64,000 nucleotides of DNA from JAFGCL01 sp964492335. Lineage in GTDB: Bacteria > Chloroflexota > Dehalococcoidia > UBA2247 > RBG-13-53-26. A program made the position numbers and the translations under genes. The stretch is from NCBI GenBank assembly GCA_964492335.1, contig CAZBJX010000007.1:1-64000 (forward strand). Direction: 5' to 3'. The notes under the pieces were generated by a model. The model worked only from the letters and a program-made list of their open reading frames with translations, was not told the DNA's origin and did no database searches. Of the stretch, positions 50,650-59,327 are shown piece by piece (the stretch's first letter is position 1; every line of letters starts with the position of its first letter).

Positions 50650-51666
50650 ATGATCATCGAGATGGTGACCCGGGCCAGGCAGGCCGAGGTCGACGCCGTG
50701 GTGGAGCGCGCCCGGTCCCTGAAGCTGGATGTCCAGCTGAACCTGGGAACGGACAAGACCGTGGTGGCCATCCTCGGCAGCAACACCGGGCAGCTGTCCA
50801 CCGACATCTTCGCCGTGCTGCCCGGCGTGGAGCGGGTCTCCCGCATCATGCGGCCCTACAAGCTGGCCTCCCGGGAGTTCAAGAAGAAGGACAGCGTCGT
50901 CTCCGTCAACGGGGTCGATATCGGAGACAAGCGGGTGGTGGTGATGGCCGGCCCCTGCGCCGTGGAGAGCGAGCAGCAGCTCCTGGACGCCGCACAGGCC
51001 ATCAAGAAGGCCGGGGCCACCGTGCTGCGCGGCGGCGCCTTCAAGCCCAGGACCTCGCCCTTCAGCTTCCACGGCCTGGAGAAGGCGGGGCTGGACCTCC
51101 TGTCCCGCGCCAGGGAGCAGACGGGGCTGCCTATCGTCACCGAGGTGGTCGAGCCCCGGGCCGTCACCGTGGTGGCCAGGTGCGCCGACATCCTGCAGGT
51201 GGGCGCCCGCAACATGCAGAACTACGCCCTGCTGACCAGGATCGGCAAGAGCCGGCACCCGGTGATCCTGAAGAGGGGCTTCTCCTGCACCGTCACCGAG
51301 TGGCTGACCGCCGCCGACTACCTGCTGGCAGAGGGAAACAGCCAGGTCATTCTCTGCGAGCGGGGGATCAGGACCTTCGAGGACAGCACCCGGTTCTCGC
51401 TGGACATCTGCTCCATACCGGTGGTCAAGAGGGCCACCCACCTGCCGGTGGTCGTGGACCCCAGCCACGCCGCGGGGCACTTCCACTATGTCCCCGCGCT
51501 GGCCAAGGCCGCGGTGGCCGCCGGCGCCGACGGGCTGCTGATCGAGGTGCACCCGAACCCGAAGGAGGCCCTGGTGGACGGCCTCCAGTCCCTGACCCCT
51601 TCGGATTTTGCCCGGCTCATGAGGGAGCTCAGGCCGGTGGCCGAGGCCGTGGGGCGCTCGCTCTAG
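50650..51666 (+). CDS. aroF: 3-deoxy-7-phosphoheptulonate synthase, type I-beta (copy 1)
   Basis: A 338-residue DAHP synthase catalysing the first shikimate-pathway step from PEP and erythrose 4-phosphate. Residues 1-68 are the N-terminal ACT-like (FL) regulatory domain seen in Thermotoga-type enzymes. The barrel carries VVMAGPCAVESEQQLLDAA, LRGGAFKPRTSPFSF, LQVGARNMQNYALL, LKRGFSCTVTEWL and VVVDPSHAAGH. ATG at 50650 fits the promoter and GGAG. A paralogue lies at 57620. A LysE-type exporter follows 47 bp later. Confidence 0.94.
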   Translation: MIIEMVTRARQAEVDAVVERARSLKLDVQLNLGTDKTVVAILGSNTGQLSTDIFAVLPGVERVSRIMRPYKLASREFKKKDSVVSVNGVDIGDKRVVVMAGPCAVESEQQLLDAAQAIKKAGATVLRGGAFKPRTSPFSFHGLEKAGLDLLSRAREQTGLPIVTEVVEPRAVTVVARCADILQVGARNMQNYALLTRIGKSRHPVILKRGFSCTVTEWLTAADYLLAEGNSQVILCERGIRTFEDSTRFSLDICSIPVVKRATHLPVVVDPSHAAGHFHYVPALAKAAVAAGADGLLIEVHPNPKEALVDGLQSLTPSDFARLMRELRPVAEAVGRSL

Positions 51667-51713
51667 CCTGGCGCAGCCTGCCAGGAGCCGCCATGAGGTT
51701 CTGCTTTTAGGCC

Positions 51714-52352
51714 ATGGAGACCACCGCCCCTTCGACACTGCCCGCCTTCCTGCCATGGGTCCTGGGCCTGTCGGCCAGCGGTGTCATGATGCCCGGACCG
51801 GTGACCGCGGTGGTCATTTCCAAGGGGGCCCAGAGCAAGTGGGCCGGCCTCATGATGGCCGTGGGCCATGCCGTGGTGGAATGGCCCCTGATGGCCATCA
51901 TCTACTTCGGCGTTTCCGCCTTCCTCAAGAGCGACGGGGTGCAGATCGGCCTGGGCCTGGCCGGGGGGCTGCTGCTGATGTGGCTGTCCGTGGGGCTACT
52001 GAAGGCCGAGCCGCTGGCCATGGACACCAGGTACGAGGGCGCGCACAGGAACGCCATAGTGGCCGGCATCGTCACCAGCACCGCCAGCCCCTACTTCTTC
52101 CTCTGGTGGGCGACGGTGGGAGTCACCATTGTCACCGGGGCCAAAGCCTTTGGCGGGGGATGGATGGTAGTCACCGGCGGCATCCACTGGCTCTTCGACG
52201 CCGCCTGGTTGCTGTTCATCAGCTTCTTCGTGTTCTTCCTGAGGCGCTTCCTGACGCCCGCCGTGCAGCGGGCCATATCCGTGGTGTGCGGCCTCACCCT
52301 GGTGGGGTTCGGCGCCTACTTCATCTACCGGGCCATTGAGCTGTGGATATGA
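51714..52352 (+). CDS. LysE/RhtB-family amino acid exporter-like protein
   Basis: A 212-residue membrane protein with about six hydrophobic segments. The family N-terminal motif GVMMPGPVTAVVISKGAQSK (G-x-x-x-x-PGP) is clear, and STASPYFFLWWATVG is the second-half motif. Members export amino acids such as lysine, threonine or homoserine. The ribosome binding site is weak, so it may depend on translation of the DAHP synthase mRNA. It converges with serA, with a single base between the stops. Confidence 0.85.
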   Translation: METTAPSTLPAFLPWVLGLSASGVMMPGPVTAVVISKGAQSKWAGLMMAVGHAVVEWPLMAIIYFGVSAFLKSDGVQIGLGLAGGLLLMWLSVGLLKAEPLAMDTRYEGAHRNAIVAGIVTSTASPYFFLWWATVGVTIVTGAKAFGGGWMVVTGGIHWLFDAAWLLFISFFVFFLRRFLTPAVQRAISVVCGLTLVGFGAYFIYRAIELWI

Positions 52353-52353
52353 G

Positions 52354-53928
52354 CTAGAGCTCGACCAGCTTGGCGCTGTAGATGTCCGGGATGGCCAGGA
52401 CCTGCTCGATCTGGGCCTGGTTCAAGGGCTCGTCCAGTTCCAGCACCATCAACGCCTGGCCGCGCGGCTGCAGCCGGGCCAGCTGCATGGAGCTGACGTT
52501 GATGTCGGCGTTGCCGGTCACGGTGCCCACCGCCCCGACAAGCCCTGGGCGGTCGCGGTGATCGCTGAACAGGAAGTAGCCACCCTTGGGCACGATGTCG
52601 ATCCAGTACTCGTTGACCCTGACGATGTGCACCTCCCCGCGCAGCATGGTGCCCGCGGAGGTGGTGATTCCGGCCGTGGTGGTGACCGCCACGGTGATCA
52701 GGCTGGTGTAGTTCTCGCAGGCGGTGGCCTTGTGCTCGGCCACCCGGAGCCCCCGCCGCGTGGCCACCAGGGCGGCGTTGACTACGTTGATGCGCTCCTC
52801 GCTTATCTCCTGCAGCAGCCCGCCGATGACAGCCGCCTTCAGGGCCGTGAGGTCGTACCGGGCGATCTCGCCCTCGTACCCGATGTCGATGCTGGTCATC
52901 TGCCCCTCAGCCATCTGAGCAATGATCCGGCCCACGGCGGAGGCCACCTTCAGGAAGGGCCCCAGTATGGGCATCATCTCGGCCGAGATAAGCGGCGCGT
53001 TGACCGCCCAGCGCACCGGCTGCCCGTTGAGGACCAACACGATCTGCTCGGCGGCATCGATGGCCACGTGGGCCTGCGCCTCATGGGTCGAGGCCCCCAG
53101 GTGCGGAGTGACGATGACCCTCTCGTTCCTCAGCAGGGGCAGGTCCCTGGGCGGCTCCTGGGCGAAGACGTCCAGGGCTGCCCCGGCCACCCGGCCCTCT
53201 CTGAGGGCCTGGTCCAGGGCCTGCTCATCGATCAGGCCGCCGCGGGCGCAGTTGATGATCCTCACACCGGGCTTCATCATGGCCAGCTCCCTGGACCCTA
53301 TCATGTTCCGGGACTGCGGGGTCAGCGGCACGTGCAGGGTGATGAAATCCGCCTCCCTGAAGATCTCCTCCAGGGTCACCAGCTCCACATGGAGGTTGCC
53401 GGCGTGCTGGGGCGAGACGTACGGGTCGAAGCCCAGGATCCTCATGTGGAACCCCTGCACCCGGCGCGCCACCTCCGACCCGACGTGGCCCAGCCCCACG
53501 ATCCCCAGCGTCTTGTTCTGCACCTCCACGCCCACGAAGCTCTGCCGCTTCCAGGCGCCATCCCTCAGGCTCTCATGGGCCTGGGGTATGTTCCGGGCCA
53601 GGGCCATCATCAGGGCGATGGCGTGCTCTGCCGCCGCCATGGTGTTGGCCGCAGGGGCATTGACCACCACGATCCCTTTCTGGGTGGCCGCCTCCACGTC
53701 GATGTTGTCGATCCCCACGCCGGCGCGGGCGATGACCTGCAGCCTGCGGCCGGCCTCAATGATGCCGGCCGTGACCTTGGTCTCGCTGCGCACCAGCAGA
53801 CCTTCATATTCGCCGATGATGGCCGCCAGGTCCCCCGGCGAGAGGCCGGTCTTCACGTCCACTTCGGCGTGCTTTCTGAGGATCTCCACCCCCTCGGGGG
53901 CAACGGGATCGGCAACCAGCACCTTCAT
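52354..53928 (-). CDS. serA: D-3-phosphoglycerate dehydrogenase
   Basis: A 524-residue long-form SerA, committing 3-phosphoglycerate to serine. The substrate domain has ARAGVGIDNIDVEAATQKGI, the NAD motif is LGIVGLGHVGSEVARR, and the catalytic Arg, Glu and His occur in NCARGGLIDEQAL, DVFAQEP and PHLGASTHEAQ. An intervening (ASB) domain and a C-terminal ACT domain (FSDHRDRPGLVGAVG) complete the long form. The start at 53928 is preceded by GAGAGGTAGGG; the upstream extension is not conserved. It follows the class V aminotransferase by about 100 bp. Confidence 0.96.
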   Translation of the reverse strand: MKVLVADPVAPEGVEILRKHAEVDVKTGLSPGDLAAIIGEYEGLLVRSETKVTAGIIEAGRRLQVIARAGVGIDNIDVEAATQKGIVVVNAPAANTMAAAEHAIALMMALARNIPQAHESLRDGAWKRQSFVGVEVQNKTLGIVGLGHVGSEVARRVQGFHMRILGFDPYVSPQHAGNLHVELVTLEEIFREADFITLHVPLTPQSRNMIGSRELAMMKPGVRIINCARGGLIDEQALDQALREGRVAGAALDVFAQEPPRDLPLLRNERVIVTPHLGASTHEAQAHVAIDAAEQIVLVLNGQPVRWAVNAPLISAEMMPILGPFLKVASAVGRIIAQMAEGQMTSIDIGYEGEIARYDLTALKAAVIGGLLQEISEERINVVNAALVATRRGLRVAEHKATACENYTSLITVAVTTTAGITTSAGTMLRGEVHIVRVNEYWIDIVPKGGYFLFSDHRDRPGLVGAVGTVTGNADINVSSMQLARLQPRGQALMVLELDEPLNQAQIEQVLAIPDIYSAKLVEL

Positions 53929-54029
53929 AATGACCCTACCTCTCCCGGCTCTCTCCGGCATGGCCCCCCGGGCCCCGTCAGCCCCGGGCTCCCGGGCCGG
54001 CCGCCCCGGGGGCGTTCGACTCCGCGGGC

Positions 54030-55112
54030 CTACGCCTTCGCTGCCGGCAGCGCCTTCTCCAGAGCCGCGATAACCACGTTCATATCGTCCTCGCCCACCC
54101 ACCCCAGGTGCCCTATGCGGAAGATCCTCCCCTCCAGCTTGGCCTGGCCTCCGGAGAGCACCACCCGGTGCTCCTCCCGCAGGACCTGCAGGAGCTTCTT
54201 CCCGTCCACCCCGGGGGGCACGTTGATGGCGGTCACGGTGTTGGAGGCATGCGACTCCCGGGCGAAGAGGGACAGCCCCAGAGACTTCGCCCCCTCCCGG
54301 GCCACCCGGGCCACCCGGGCGTGACGGGCGAACACGTTCTGCAGGCCCTCCCTCTCTATCAGGTCCAGGCCGACATCCAGCGCATACAGCGTGGAGACGG
54401 CCGGCGTCCAGGGCGTCTGCCCCTTCTCCTCAAATATCTTCCTGGCACGCCCCAGGTCCAGGTAGAACCGCGGCATCCTGGCCTTCTCGTTGGCCTCCCA
54501 GGCCCGCCGGCTCATGCTCACCATGGCCATGCCGGGAGGAGTCATCCAGCCCTTCTGCGACCCGGTCACCACCACGTCGCAGCCCCAGGCATCCACCAGG
54601 AGGTTGATGGAGCCGACGCTGCTGACGCCGTCGACCAGGACCAGCTTGTCGAACTCCCGGGCCACCGCGGCGATCGCCTTCAGATCGTTGGTGACCCCGG
54701 TCGACGTCTCGTTGTGGGTCACCAGCACCGCCTTGATGCCCGCATCATCCTTGAGCGCCGCCCTCACGGCATCGGGATCGGCCGGGACACCCCAGTCGAA
54801 GGCCAGCCTGCTGACGTCCGCGCCGTATGTCCGGGCGATATCGGCGAAGCGGTCGCCGAAGGCTCCGATGGAGACGGCCAGCACCCTGTCACCGGGAGAC
54901 AGCGTGTTGACCACCGCCGCCTCCAGGCCACCCGTGCCGGAGGCCGACAGGATGAGCACGTCATTCTCCGTCTGGAAGCAGCGCTTCAGCTGCCCGGTCA
55001 CCTTGCGGATGATGACGCTGAACTCCTTGCCCCGGTGATTGATCATCTGCCGGGACTGCGCGCGAAGCACCTCTTCTGGGCAGGGGGTGGGTCCCGGAAT
55101 GCGCAGTTGCAT
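54030..55112 (-). CDS. class V aminotransferase (alanine-glyoxylate/serine-pyruvate type)
   Basis: A 360-residue PLP enzyme. RIPGPTPCPEEVLRA opens the fold, ASGTGGLEAAVVNTL binds the cofactor phosphate, VDGVSSVGS precedes the PLP Asp/Gln region, and the Schiff-base lysine is in GSQKGWMTPPG. Directly upstream of serA, it probably acts as the phosphoserine/serine aminotransferase of the serine pathway, as in organisms without SerC; alanine-glyoxylate transamination is the alternative. The ATG at 55112 follows GGAGGCATAGC. Confidence 0.92.
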   Translation of the reverse strand: MQLRIPGPTPCPEEVLRAQSRQMINHRGKEFSVIIRKVTGQLKRCFQTENDVLILSASGTGGLEAAVVNTLSPGDRVLAVSIGAFGDRFADIARTYGADVSRLAFDWGVPADPDAVRAALKDDAGIKAVLVTHNETSTGVTNDLKAIAAVAREFDKLVLVDGVSSVGSINLLVDAWGCDVVVTGSQKGWMTPPGMAMVSMSRRAWEANEKARMPRFYLDLGRARKIFEEKGQTPWTPAVSTLYALDVGLDLIEREGLQNVFARHARVARVAREGAKSLGLSLFARESHASNTVTAINVPPGVDGKKLLQVLREEHRVVLSGGQAKLEGRIFRIGHLGWVGEDDMNVVIAALEKALPAAKA

Positions 55113-55145
55113 GCTATGCCTCCATCTTCCAGCCTAAATGACGAA

Positions 55146-55162
55146 GCAGGCCATTGGCCTGC
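55146..55162 (-). terminator. hairpin downstream of tyrS region
   Basis: GCAGGCCA-T-TGGCCTGC is a near-continuous 17-bp dyad followed on the minus strand by TTCGTCATTT. It may end the aroH-aroF-ribF-tyrS transcript before the aminotransferase-serA pair. Confidence 0.4.
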
Positions 55163-55233
55163 CTCCTCTTTCTGACACAAGAAGACCGGCCACGGGCTCT
55201 AGCCGGTACCGGCGCCAGCGTTCATGCCTATCA

Positions 55234-55434
55234 TTATACGACAGTATTCTTCGGTATGCGATGTGGCCGCCTGTGAACAGCAGCACCGCCGCTGGACCCT
55301 GGACTGGCCAGCCTCGTGACGCTCCGGGTAGCCAGATCGACGCCCTGGATCAAGCCATCCTCCCTGCAGAATACGATGCTCTTGCCATCTGGAGACCAGC
55401 CGGCGGTCTGGCTCGAAATCCCCCGTCAGACCCG
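55234..55434 (-). pseudogene. frameshifted remnant of a TolB/WD40-like beta-propeller (PD40) protein
   Basis: On the minus strand the reading VTGLTGDFEP shifts frame near 55412 and continues as GWSPDGKSIVFCREDGLIQG, then VDLATRSVTRLASP and a TAA at 55236-55234. WSPDGKSIVF is the classic PD40 repeat of TolB-type propellers. Only about one blade remains, without a start codon, directly abutting the tyrS stop. It is a decayed gene fragment. Confidence 0.7.
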
Positions 55435-56685
55435 TCACCCGGCTGCGGTCGGCTGCGGAGGATCCATCAGGCTCACCCTGCGCCATCCACGCTTCCCGGC
55501 CCTGATGACGGTCCCGTCGGTCACTTCCCAATCGTTTCCGGTGACCGTATGTCCGTCTATGTCAACGGAGCCCTGGGCGATGAGCTGCCTGGCTGCGCTC
55601 CCGCTCGAAGCCAAGCCGGCTTCCACCAGAAGAGCCGGGCCGGAGACCAGCACCGTGCCGGCCCTGGCATCCACCCTGGCCTTCACCGCCTTCACCGGCC
55701 TGATCTCCGGTATGCTCTCGGGGAGCTCCTTCTTCTGCACCTCGCGGGCGAAGCGCTCATCGGCCTGCCGCGCCTGCGCGGCGTCGTGGAACTGGGTCAC
55801 GATATCGAGCGCCAGGCGCTTCTTCAGGGCCATGGGGTTTACCGCCTGAGCGCCCAGCTGCCCGGCCATCTCATCCAGCTCGAGGTCAGGCACATCCGTC
55901 AGCAGCTCGAAGTAGAGCATGATCAGGTTGTCCGGGATGGACATCACCTTGCCGTACATGTCATAGGGCGGCTCGTCCACGGCGATGTAGTTGCCCAGGC
56001 TCTTGCTCATCTTCTGCACGCCGTCGGTGCCCACCAGGAGGGGCATCAGGAACACCTGTTGCTGGCGCTGTCCCATCATGCCCTGCAGCTCCCGGCCCAC
56101 CAGGCAGTTGAACTTCTGGTCCATCCCCCCGAACTCCACGTCGGCCCGGATGGCCACGGAGTCATAGGCCTGGAGCAGGGGATAGAGCAGCTCCGTGATG
56201 GCTATGGGCTGGCCGCCGGCATAGCGCCTGGCGAAGTCCTCGCGGGCCAGAAACTGGGCAACGGTGAACTTGCTGGTGAGCTTGATTATGTCAGCCAGGT
56301 CGAACTTGCCGAACCACTCGCTCTGCAGCCTGACCTCGGTCCGGCCCTTGTCCACCACCTTGAAGAACTGCTCCATGTAGGTCTCGGCGTTGCGCCTGAC
56401 CTCCTCCGCGGTCAGCATGGGGCGGGTGATGGACTGGCCGCTGGGATCGCCGATCTGGGCGGTCCAGTCCCCCACGATAAGCACCACCTGGTGGCCCATC
56501 TCCTGGAACTCGCGCAGCTTGCGCAGGCCGACAACATGCCCCAGGTGGATGTCGGGGCGGCTGGGATCGAAGCCCTGCTTCAGGCGCAGCGGCCTTCCGG
56601 ATTCCAGGAGCCGGACCATCTCCTGCTCGATGATGACCTCCGCCACGCCCCGCCTGAGCAGCGAACCCGGGGTCCCGGGTGTCAC
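55435..56685 (-). CDS. tyrS: tyrosyl-tRNA synthetase
   Basis: A 416-residue class I synthetase of the TyrRS type. The HIGH motif is PDIHLGHVVGL, the KMSKS motif is VQKMSKSLGN, and FGGMDQKFNCLVGRELQ is the substrate pocket segment. A C-terminal S4-like RNA-binding domain (SGSAARQLIAQGSVDIDG) is present. GTG at 56685 overlaps the ribF stop by 4 nt (GTGA), so translation is coupled. It is the last intact gene of the aroH-aroF-ribF-tyrS operon. Confidence 0.96.
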   Translation of the reverse strand: MTPGTPGSLLRRGVAEVIIEQEMVRLLESGRPLRLKQGFDPSRPDIHLGHVVGLRKLREFQEMGHQVVLIVGDWTAQIGDPSGQSITRPMLTAEEVRRNAETYMEQFFKVVDKGRTEVRLQSEWFGKFDLADIIKLTSKFTVAQFLAREDFARRYAGGQPIAITELLYPLLQAYDSVAIRADVEFGGMDQKFNCLVGRELQGMMGQRQQQVFLMPLLVGTDGVQKMSKSLGNYIAVDEPPYDMYGKVMSIPDNLIMLYFELLTDVPDLELDEMAGQLGAQAVNPMALKKRLALDIVTQFHDAAQARQADERFAREVQKKELPESIPEIRPVKAVKARVDARAGTVLVSGPALLVEAGLASSGSAARQLIAQGSVDIDGHTVTGNDWEVTDGTVIRAGKRGWRRVSLMDPPQPTAAG

Positions 56686-57611
56686 CGCGACACCTCCCTG
56701 AGCATGGAGCGGGCCTTCTCCACATCCCGGCCCATCTGGGCCTTGAGCTCCTCTGCCGACGAGAAGCGCTTCTCGTCCCGCAGGCGGTCCACCAGCTCCA
56801 CCCGGAGCACCTCGCCATATATCTGGCCCCTGAAGCCGATGAGGTACACCTCCACCGTGCGCCGGCTCTCCCCAAAGGTCGGCCGCTTGCCGATGTTGGT
56901 CACCGACGGGAGGGCCTGCCCTCCCAGGTAGGCCCTGGTGACATACACGCCGTCTTCAGGCAGCGCCTGGCCCCTGGTGAAAGACAGGTTGGCCGTGGGG
57001 AAGCCCAGCTGCTTGCCCCGCTCGTCCCCGTGGACCACCCGCCCGTGCAGCACCAGCGGCCTCCCCAGCAGGCGCGTCACCTTCTTCACATCCCCGCTGG
57101 AAAGCGCCCCGCGAATGGCCGTGCTGCTCACCACCTCGCCGTCTATCAGCTGCGGCGCGAACACCTCCACCCAGAAGCCCATCTCCTTGCCAATCTGGCG
57201 CAGGGCCACGGGGCCGCCCTCCCGGCCCTTCCCCAGGGCGAAATCGGCGCCGATGACCAGCCCCTCCATCCTGAGGTACTTCCTCAGCAGGGCGACGAAT
57301 TCCCGGGCCGGCACCCCGGCCAGCTCCAGGTTGAAGGAAAGCGGCACCACCAGGTCGATGCCCATCTCTTTGATGAGCCTGATCCTTTCGTCCAGGGGGA
57401 CCAGCCGGTACAGGGGCACCCGGGGCGAGATGACATGCTGCGGGTGGCCGCGGAAGGTGACCACCCCCGGCAGGCGGTCCTCCGCCAGCGCCCGCCTCTT
57501 GAGGTACTCCATCAGGCGCTGGTGGCCGACATGGACTCCGTCGAAGACGCCGATCGTGAGCACGGTGTCGCGCTCCTGCGCGACCTCCCGGAGCTCCTCC
57601 TCGAGCTTCAT
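56682..57611 (-). CDS. ribF: bifunctional riboflavin kinase / FAD synthetase
   Basis: A 309-residue RibF producing FMN and FAD. The N-terminal adenylyltransferase domain has TIGVFDGVHVGHQRLM, FALGKGREGG and SSTAIRGALSSGD. The C-terminal kinase has HGDERGKQLGFPTANL, VTNIGKRPTFGE and the acidic end before KRFSSAEELKAQM. ATG at 57611 is used; the frame upstream overlaps DAHP synthase and is not conserved. It lies 8 bp after that gene and overlaps tyrS. Confidence 0.95.
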   Translation of the reverse strand: MKLEEELREVAQERDTVLTIGVFDGVHVGHQRLMEYLKRRALAEDRLPGVVTFRGHPQHVISPRVPLYRLVPLDERIRLIKEMGIDLVVPLSFNLELAGVPAREFVALLRKYLRMEGLVIGADFALGKGREGGPVALRQIGKEMGFWVEVFAPQLIDGEVVSSTAIRGALSSGDVKKVTRLLGRPLVLHGRVVHGDERGKQLGFPTANLSFTRGQALPEDGVYVTRAYLGGQALPSVTNIGKRPTFGESRRTVEVYLIGFRGQIYGEVLRVELVDRLRDEKRFSSAEELKAQMGRDVEKARSMLREVSR

Positions 57612-57619
57612 GCGCCCTT

Positions 57620-58651
57620 CTACCTGCCTCCGGCAATGGTCCGCCCCACCGCCTCCGCCACCGGGGCCACCTTCTTCATGAGGTCCTCGAAGTGCTCGAA
57701 GGTGAGTGACTGCGCGCCGTCCTTGAGCGCCGTGTCGGGGGTGGGGTGGACCTCGATCATCAGCCCGTCGGCCCCCGCCGCCACCGAGGCCATGGCCAGC
57801 GGCATGACCAGGTTCCACTTCCCGGTGCCGTGGCTGGGATCGGCGATGATGGGCAGGTGGGTCTCCCTGTGCACGATGGGGATGGCGCTGACATCCATGG
57901 TGTTGCGGGTGTAAGTCTCGAAGGTCCTGATGCCCCTCTCGCAGAGTATCACCTCGCGGTTGCCCTGCGCCAGGACGTACTCCGCCGCCAGCAGCCACTC
58001 CTGGATGGTTGCCGAGAGGCCCCTCTTGAGCATGACCGGCTTCCCGGACTGCCCCACCTCGTCCAGGAGAACGAAGTTCTGCATGTTGCGGGCGCCGACC
58101 TGGAGGATATCGGCGTACTTGACCACCAGGCCCACGTCCTGAGGGGTGAGCACCTCGGTGATGAGCGGCAGGTCGCACTCCCGTTTGGCCTCCGCCAGCA
58201 GCTTCAGCCCTTCCTCGCCCAGCCCGCGGAACGAATAGGGAGAGGTGCTGGGCTTGAAGGCCCCGCCCCGCAGTATCCTGGCTCCCGCGGCCTTCACCGC
58301 CCGCGCCGTGCTCATCACCTGCTCGGGCAACTCGGCGGCGCAGGGGCCGGCCATCACCACCACCTCGCGGCCGCCTATCTTCACGCCTCCCACGTCGATC
58401 ACCGTGTCCTGCGGGTCGAACTCCCGGCTGGAGAGCTTGAACGGCTTGGAGATAGGGACCACTTCCTCCACCCCGGCCATCAGCTCCAGCCTCTCGCGCA
58501 GGTCGGGTATGGTGGAGATGACGCCCACGACGCCGACGACGGTACGCTCCACGCCAGCGGAAAGGTGGCCCTGGAGCCCCAGGCTGTGCAGCCGCTCCAT
58601 GAGGAGGTTGACGTCCCTGTCCGGCGAGCCGGCCTTCATCACCACTATCAT
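57620..58651 (-). CDS. aroF: 3-deoxy-7-phosphoheptulonate synthase, type I-beta (copy 2)
   Basis: A 343-residue paralogue of the enzyme at 50650 with the same N-terminal ACT-like domain (MIVVMKAGSPDRDVNLLMER) and barrel motifs VVMAGPCAAELPEQV, LRGGAFKPSTSPYSF, LQVGARNMQNFVLL, LKRGLSATIQEWL and IIADPSHGTGK. The ATG overlaps the chorismate mutase stop by 4 nt (ATGA). Linkage to aroH and tyrS suggests this copy is the biosynthetic one for tyrosine/phenylalanine; the other copy may differ in feedback control. Confidence 0.94.
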   Translation of the reverse strand: MIVVMKAGSPDRDVNLLMERLHSLGLQGHLSAGVERTVVGVVGVISTIPDLRERLELMAGVEEVVPISKPFKLSSREFDPQDTVIDVGGVKIGGREVVVMAGPCAAELPEQVMSTARAVKAAGARILRGGAFKPSTSPYSFRGLGEEGLKLLAEAKRECDLPLITEVLTPQDVGLVVKYADILQVGARNMQNFVLLDEVGQSGKPVMLKRGLSATIQEWLLAAEYVLAQGNREVILCERGIRTFETYTRNTMDVSAIPIVHRETHLPIIADPSHGTGKWNLVMPLAMASVAAGADGLMIEVHPTPDTALKDGAQSLTFEHFEDLMKKVAPVAEAVGRTIAGGR

Positions 58652-59025
58652 GTCGCCCCTCCCCGGCCCGGCGGCGGCGTTCTCAGCACCTCGGCCCCGT
58701 TCATGTACACGTGCCTGATGTCCTCCGCCCCCTTCTGGGTATTGATGAGGACCATTATGCGGATGCACCGCTCCAGGCTGCCGGGCACCGGGACCTCCTG
58801 GAAGCACATCAGCGCGGCGTCCGCCCAGCCCATCTGCCGAGCCGCCAGCGCGGGGAACTCCGCGTTGAGGTCGGCGGTGGTGCTGAAGAACATGCAGGCC
58901 ACGGACTGATTGTCCACGTAGTTGGCCGCCAGCATCTTGCGCAGCAGCTCCCGGGTGGCGCTGAGGATCTCCTCCCGGGTGTTGCCCGCAGCCACGGTGG
59001 CTCCCCTGATCCCTCTACAGAACAT
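58648..59025 (-). CDS. aroH: chorismate mutase, AroH type
   Basis: A 125-residue monofunctional AroH-class chorismate mutase, giving prephenate. CRGIRGATVAAGNTREEILS contains the active-site Arg, and later ALMCFQEVPVPGSLERCIRI supplies the conserved EVxVPGSLxxCIR segment. Length is typical. ATG at 59025 is preceded by GGAGTGCC; the longer frame is not conserved. It is the first gene of the aroH-aroF-ribF-tyrS operon. Confidence 0.94.
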   Translation of the reverse strand: MFCRGIRGATVAAGNTREEILSATRELLRKMLAANYVDNQSVACMFFSTTADLNAEFPALAARQMGWADAALMCFQEVPVPGSLERCIRIMVLINTQKGAEDIRHVYMNGAEVLRTPPPGRGGAT

Positions 59026-59049
59026 CAACGGCACTCCGGACAAGACACT

Positions 59050-59079
59050 ATTATGGCACACCCCACGCTCGGTGATCAA
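59050..59079 (-). promoter_or_regulatory. promoter of the aroH-aroF-ribF-tyrS operon
   Basis: On the minus strand TTGATC (59079-59074) and CATAAT (59055-59050) have an 18-bp spacer and lie about 25 bp before the aroH ATG. Confidence 0.5.
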
Positions 59080-59186
59080 TCGAGGTGGCGGGGCTGCCCG
59101 GCAGCCTGTCAAGGGGGCATGAGGAGCTCGGGAGGGCCGTTGCCGCGCTGCGCGAAGCTGGTCTGCTCAACTGAACGGGGCGGATA

Positions 59187-59229
59187 CGGCGGGCGGTGCC
59201 ACATAGCGTGTGTCGGACACCGCCCGCCG
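59187..59229. terminator. large two-part hairpin between aroH and etfB
   Basis: CGGCGGGCGGTG (59187-59198) and CACCGCCCGCCG (59218-59229) form a perfect 12-bp outer stem. Inside, CACA (59200-59203) and TGTG (59209-59212) can pair around a short loop. It ends 5 bp before the etfB -35 and may insulate the etf promoter. Confidence 0.5.
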
Positions 59230-59234
59230 CAGGT

Positions 59235-59264
59235 TTGACAGTGAACGCGGCCAGATGCTAAATT
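59235..59264 (+). promoter_or_regulatory. etf operon promoter
   Basis: TTGACA at 59235-59240 and TAAATT at 59259-59264 with an 18-bp spacer give a leader of about 57 nt ending in GAAGGAGGAAG before the ATG of etfB. Confidence 0.6.
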
Positions 59265-59327
59265 TGAGATTGGTTTGGTGCACCCATATCCCTGTTTGTA
59301 TCCACCATCTGAAGGAGGAAGTCGTTT

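Noticed and set aside
55113..55233. Possible T-box or riboswitch between the aminotransferase and tyrS
   Set aside because: No T-box core, specifier loop or recognised riboswitch consensus was seen; only a short hairpin and the decayed propeller fragment.
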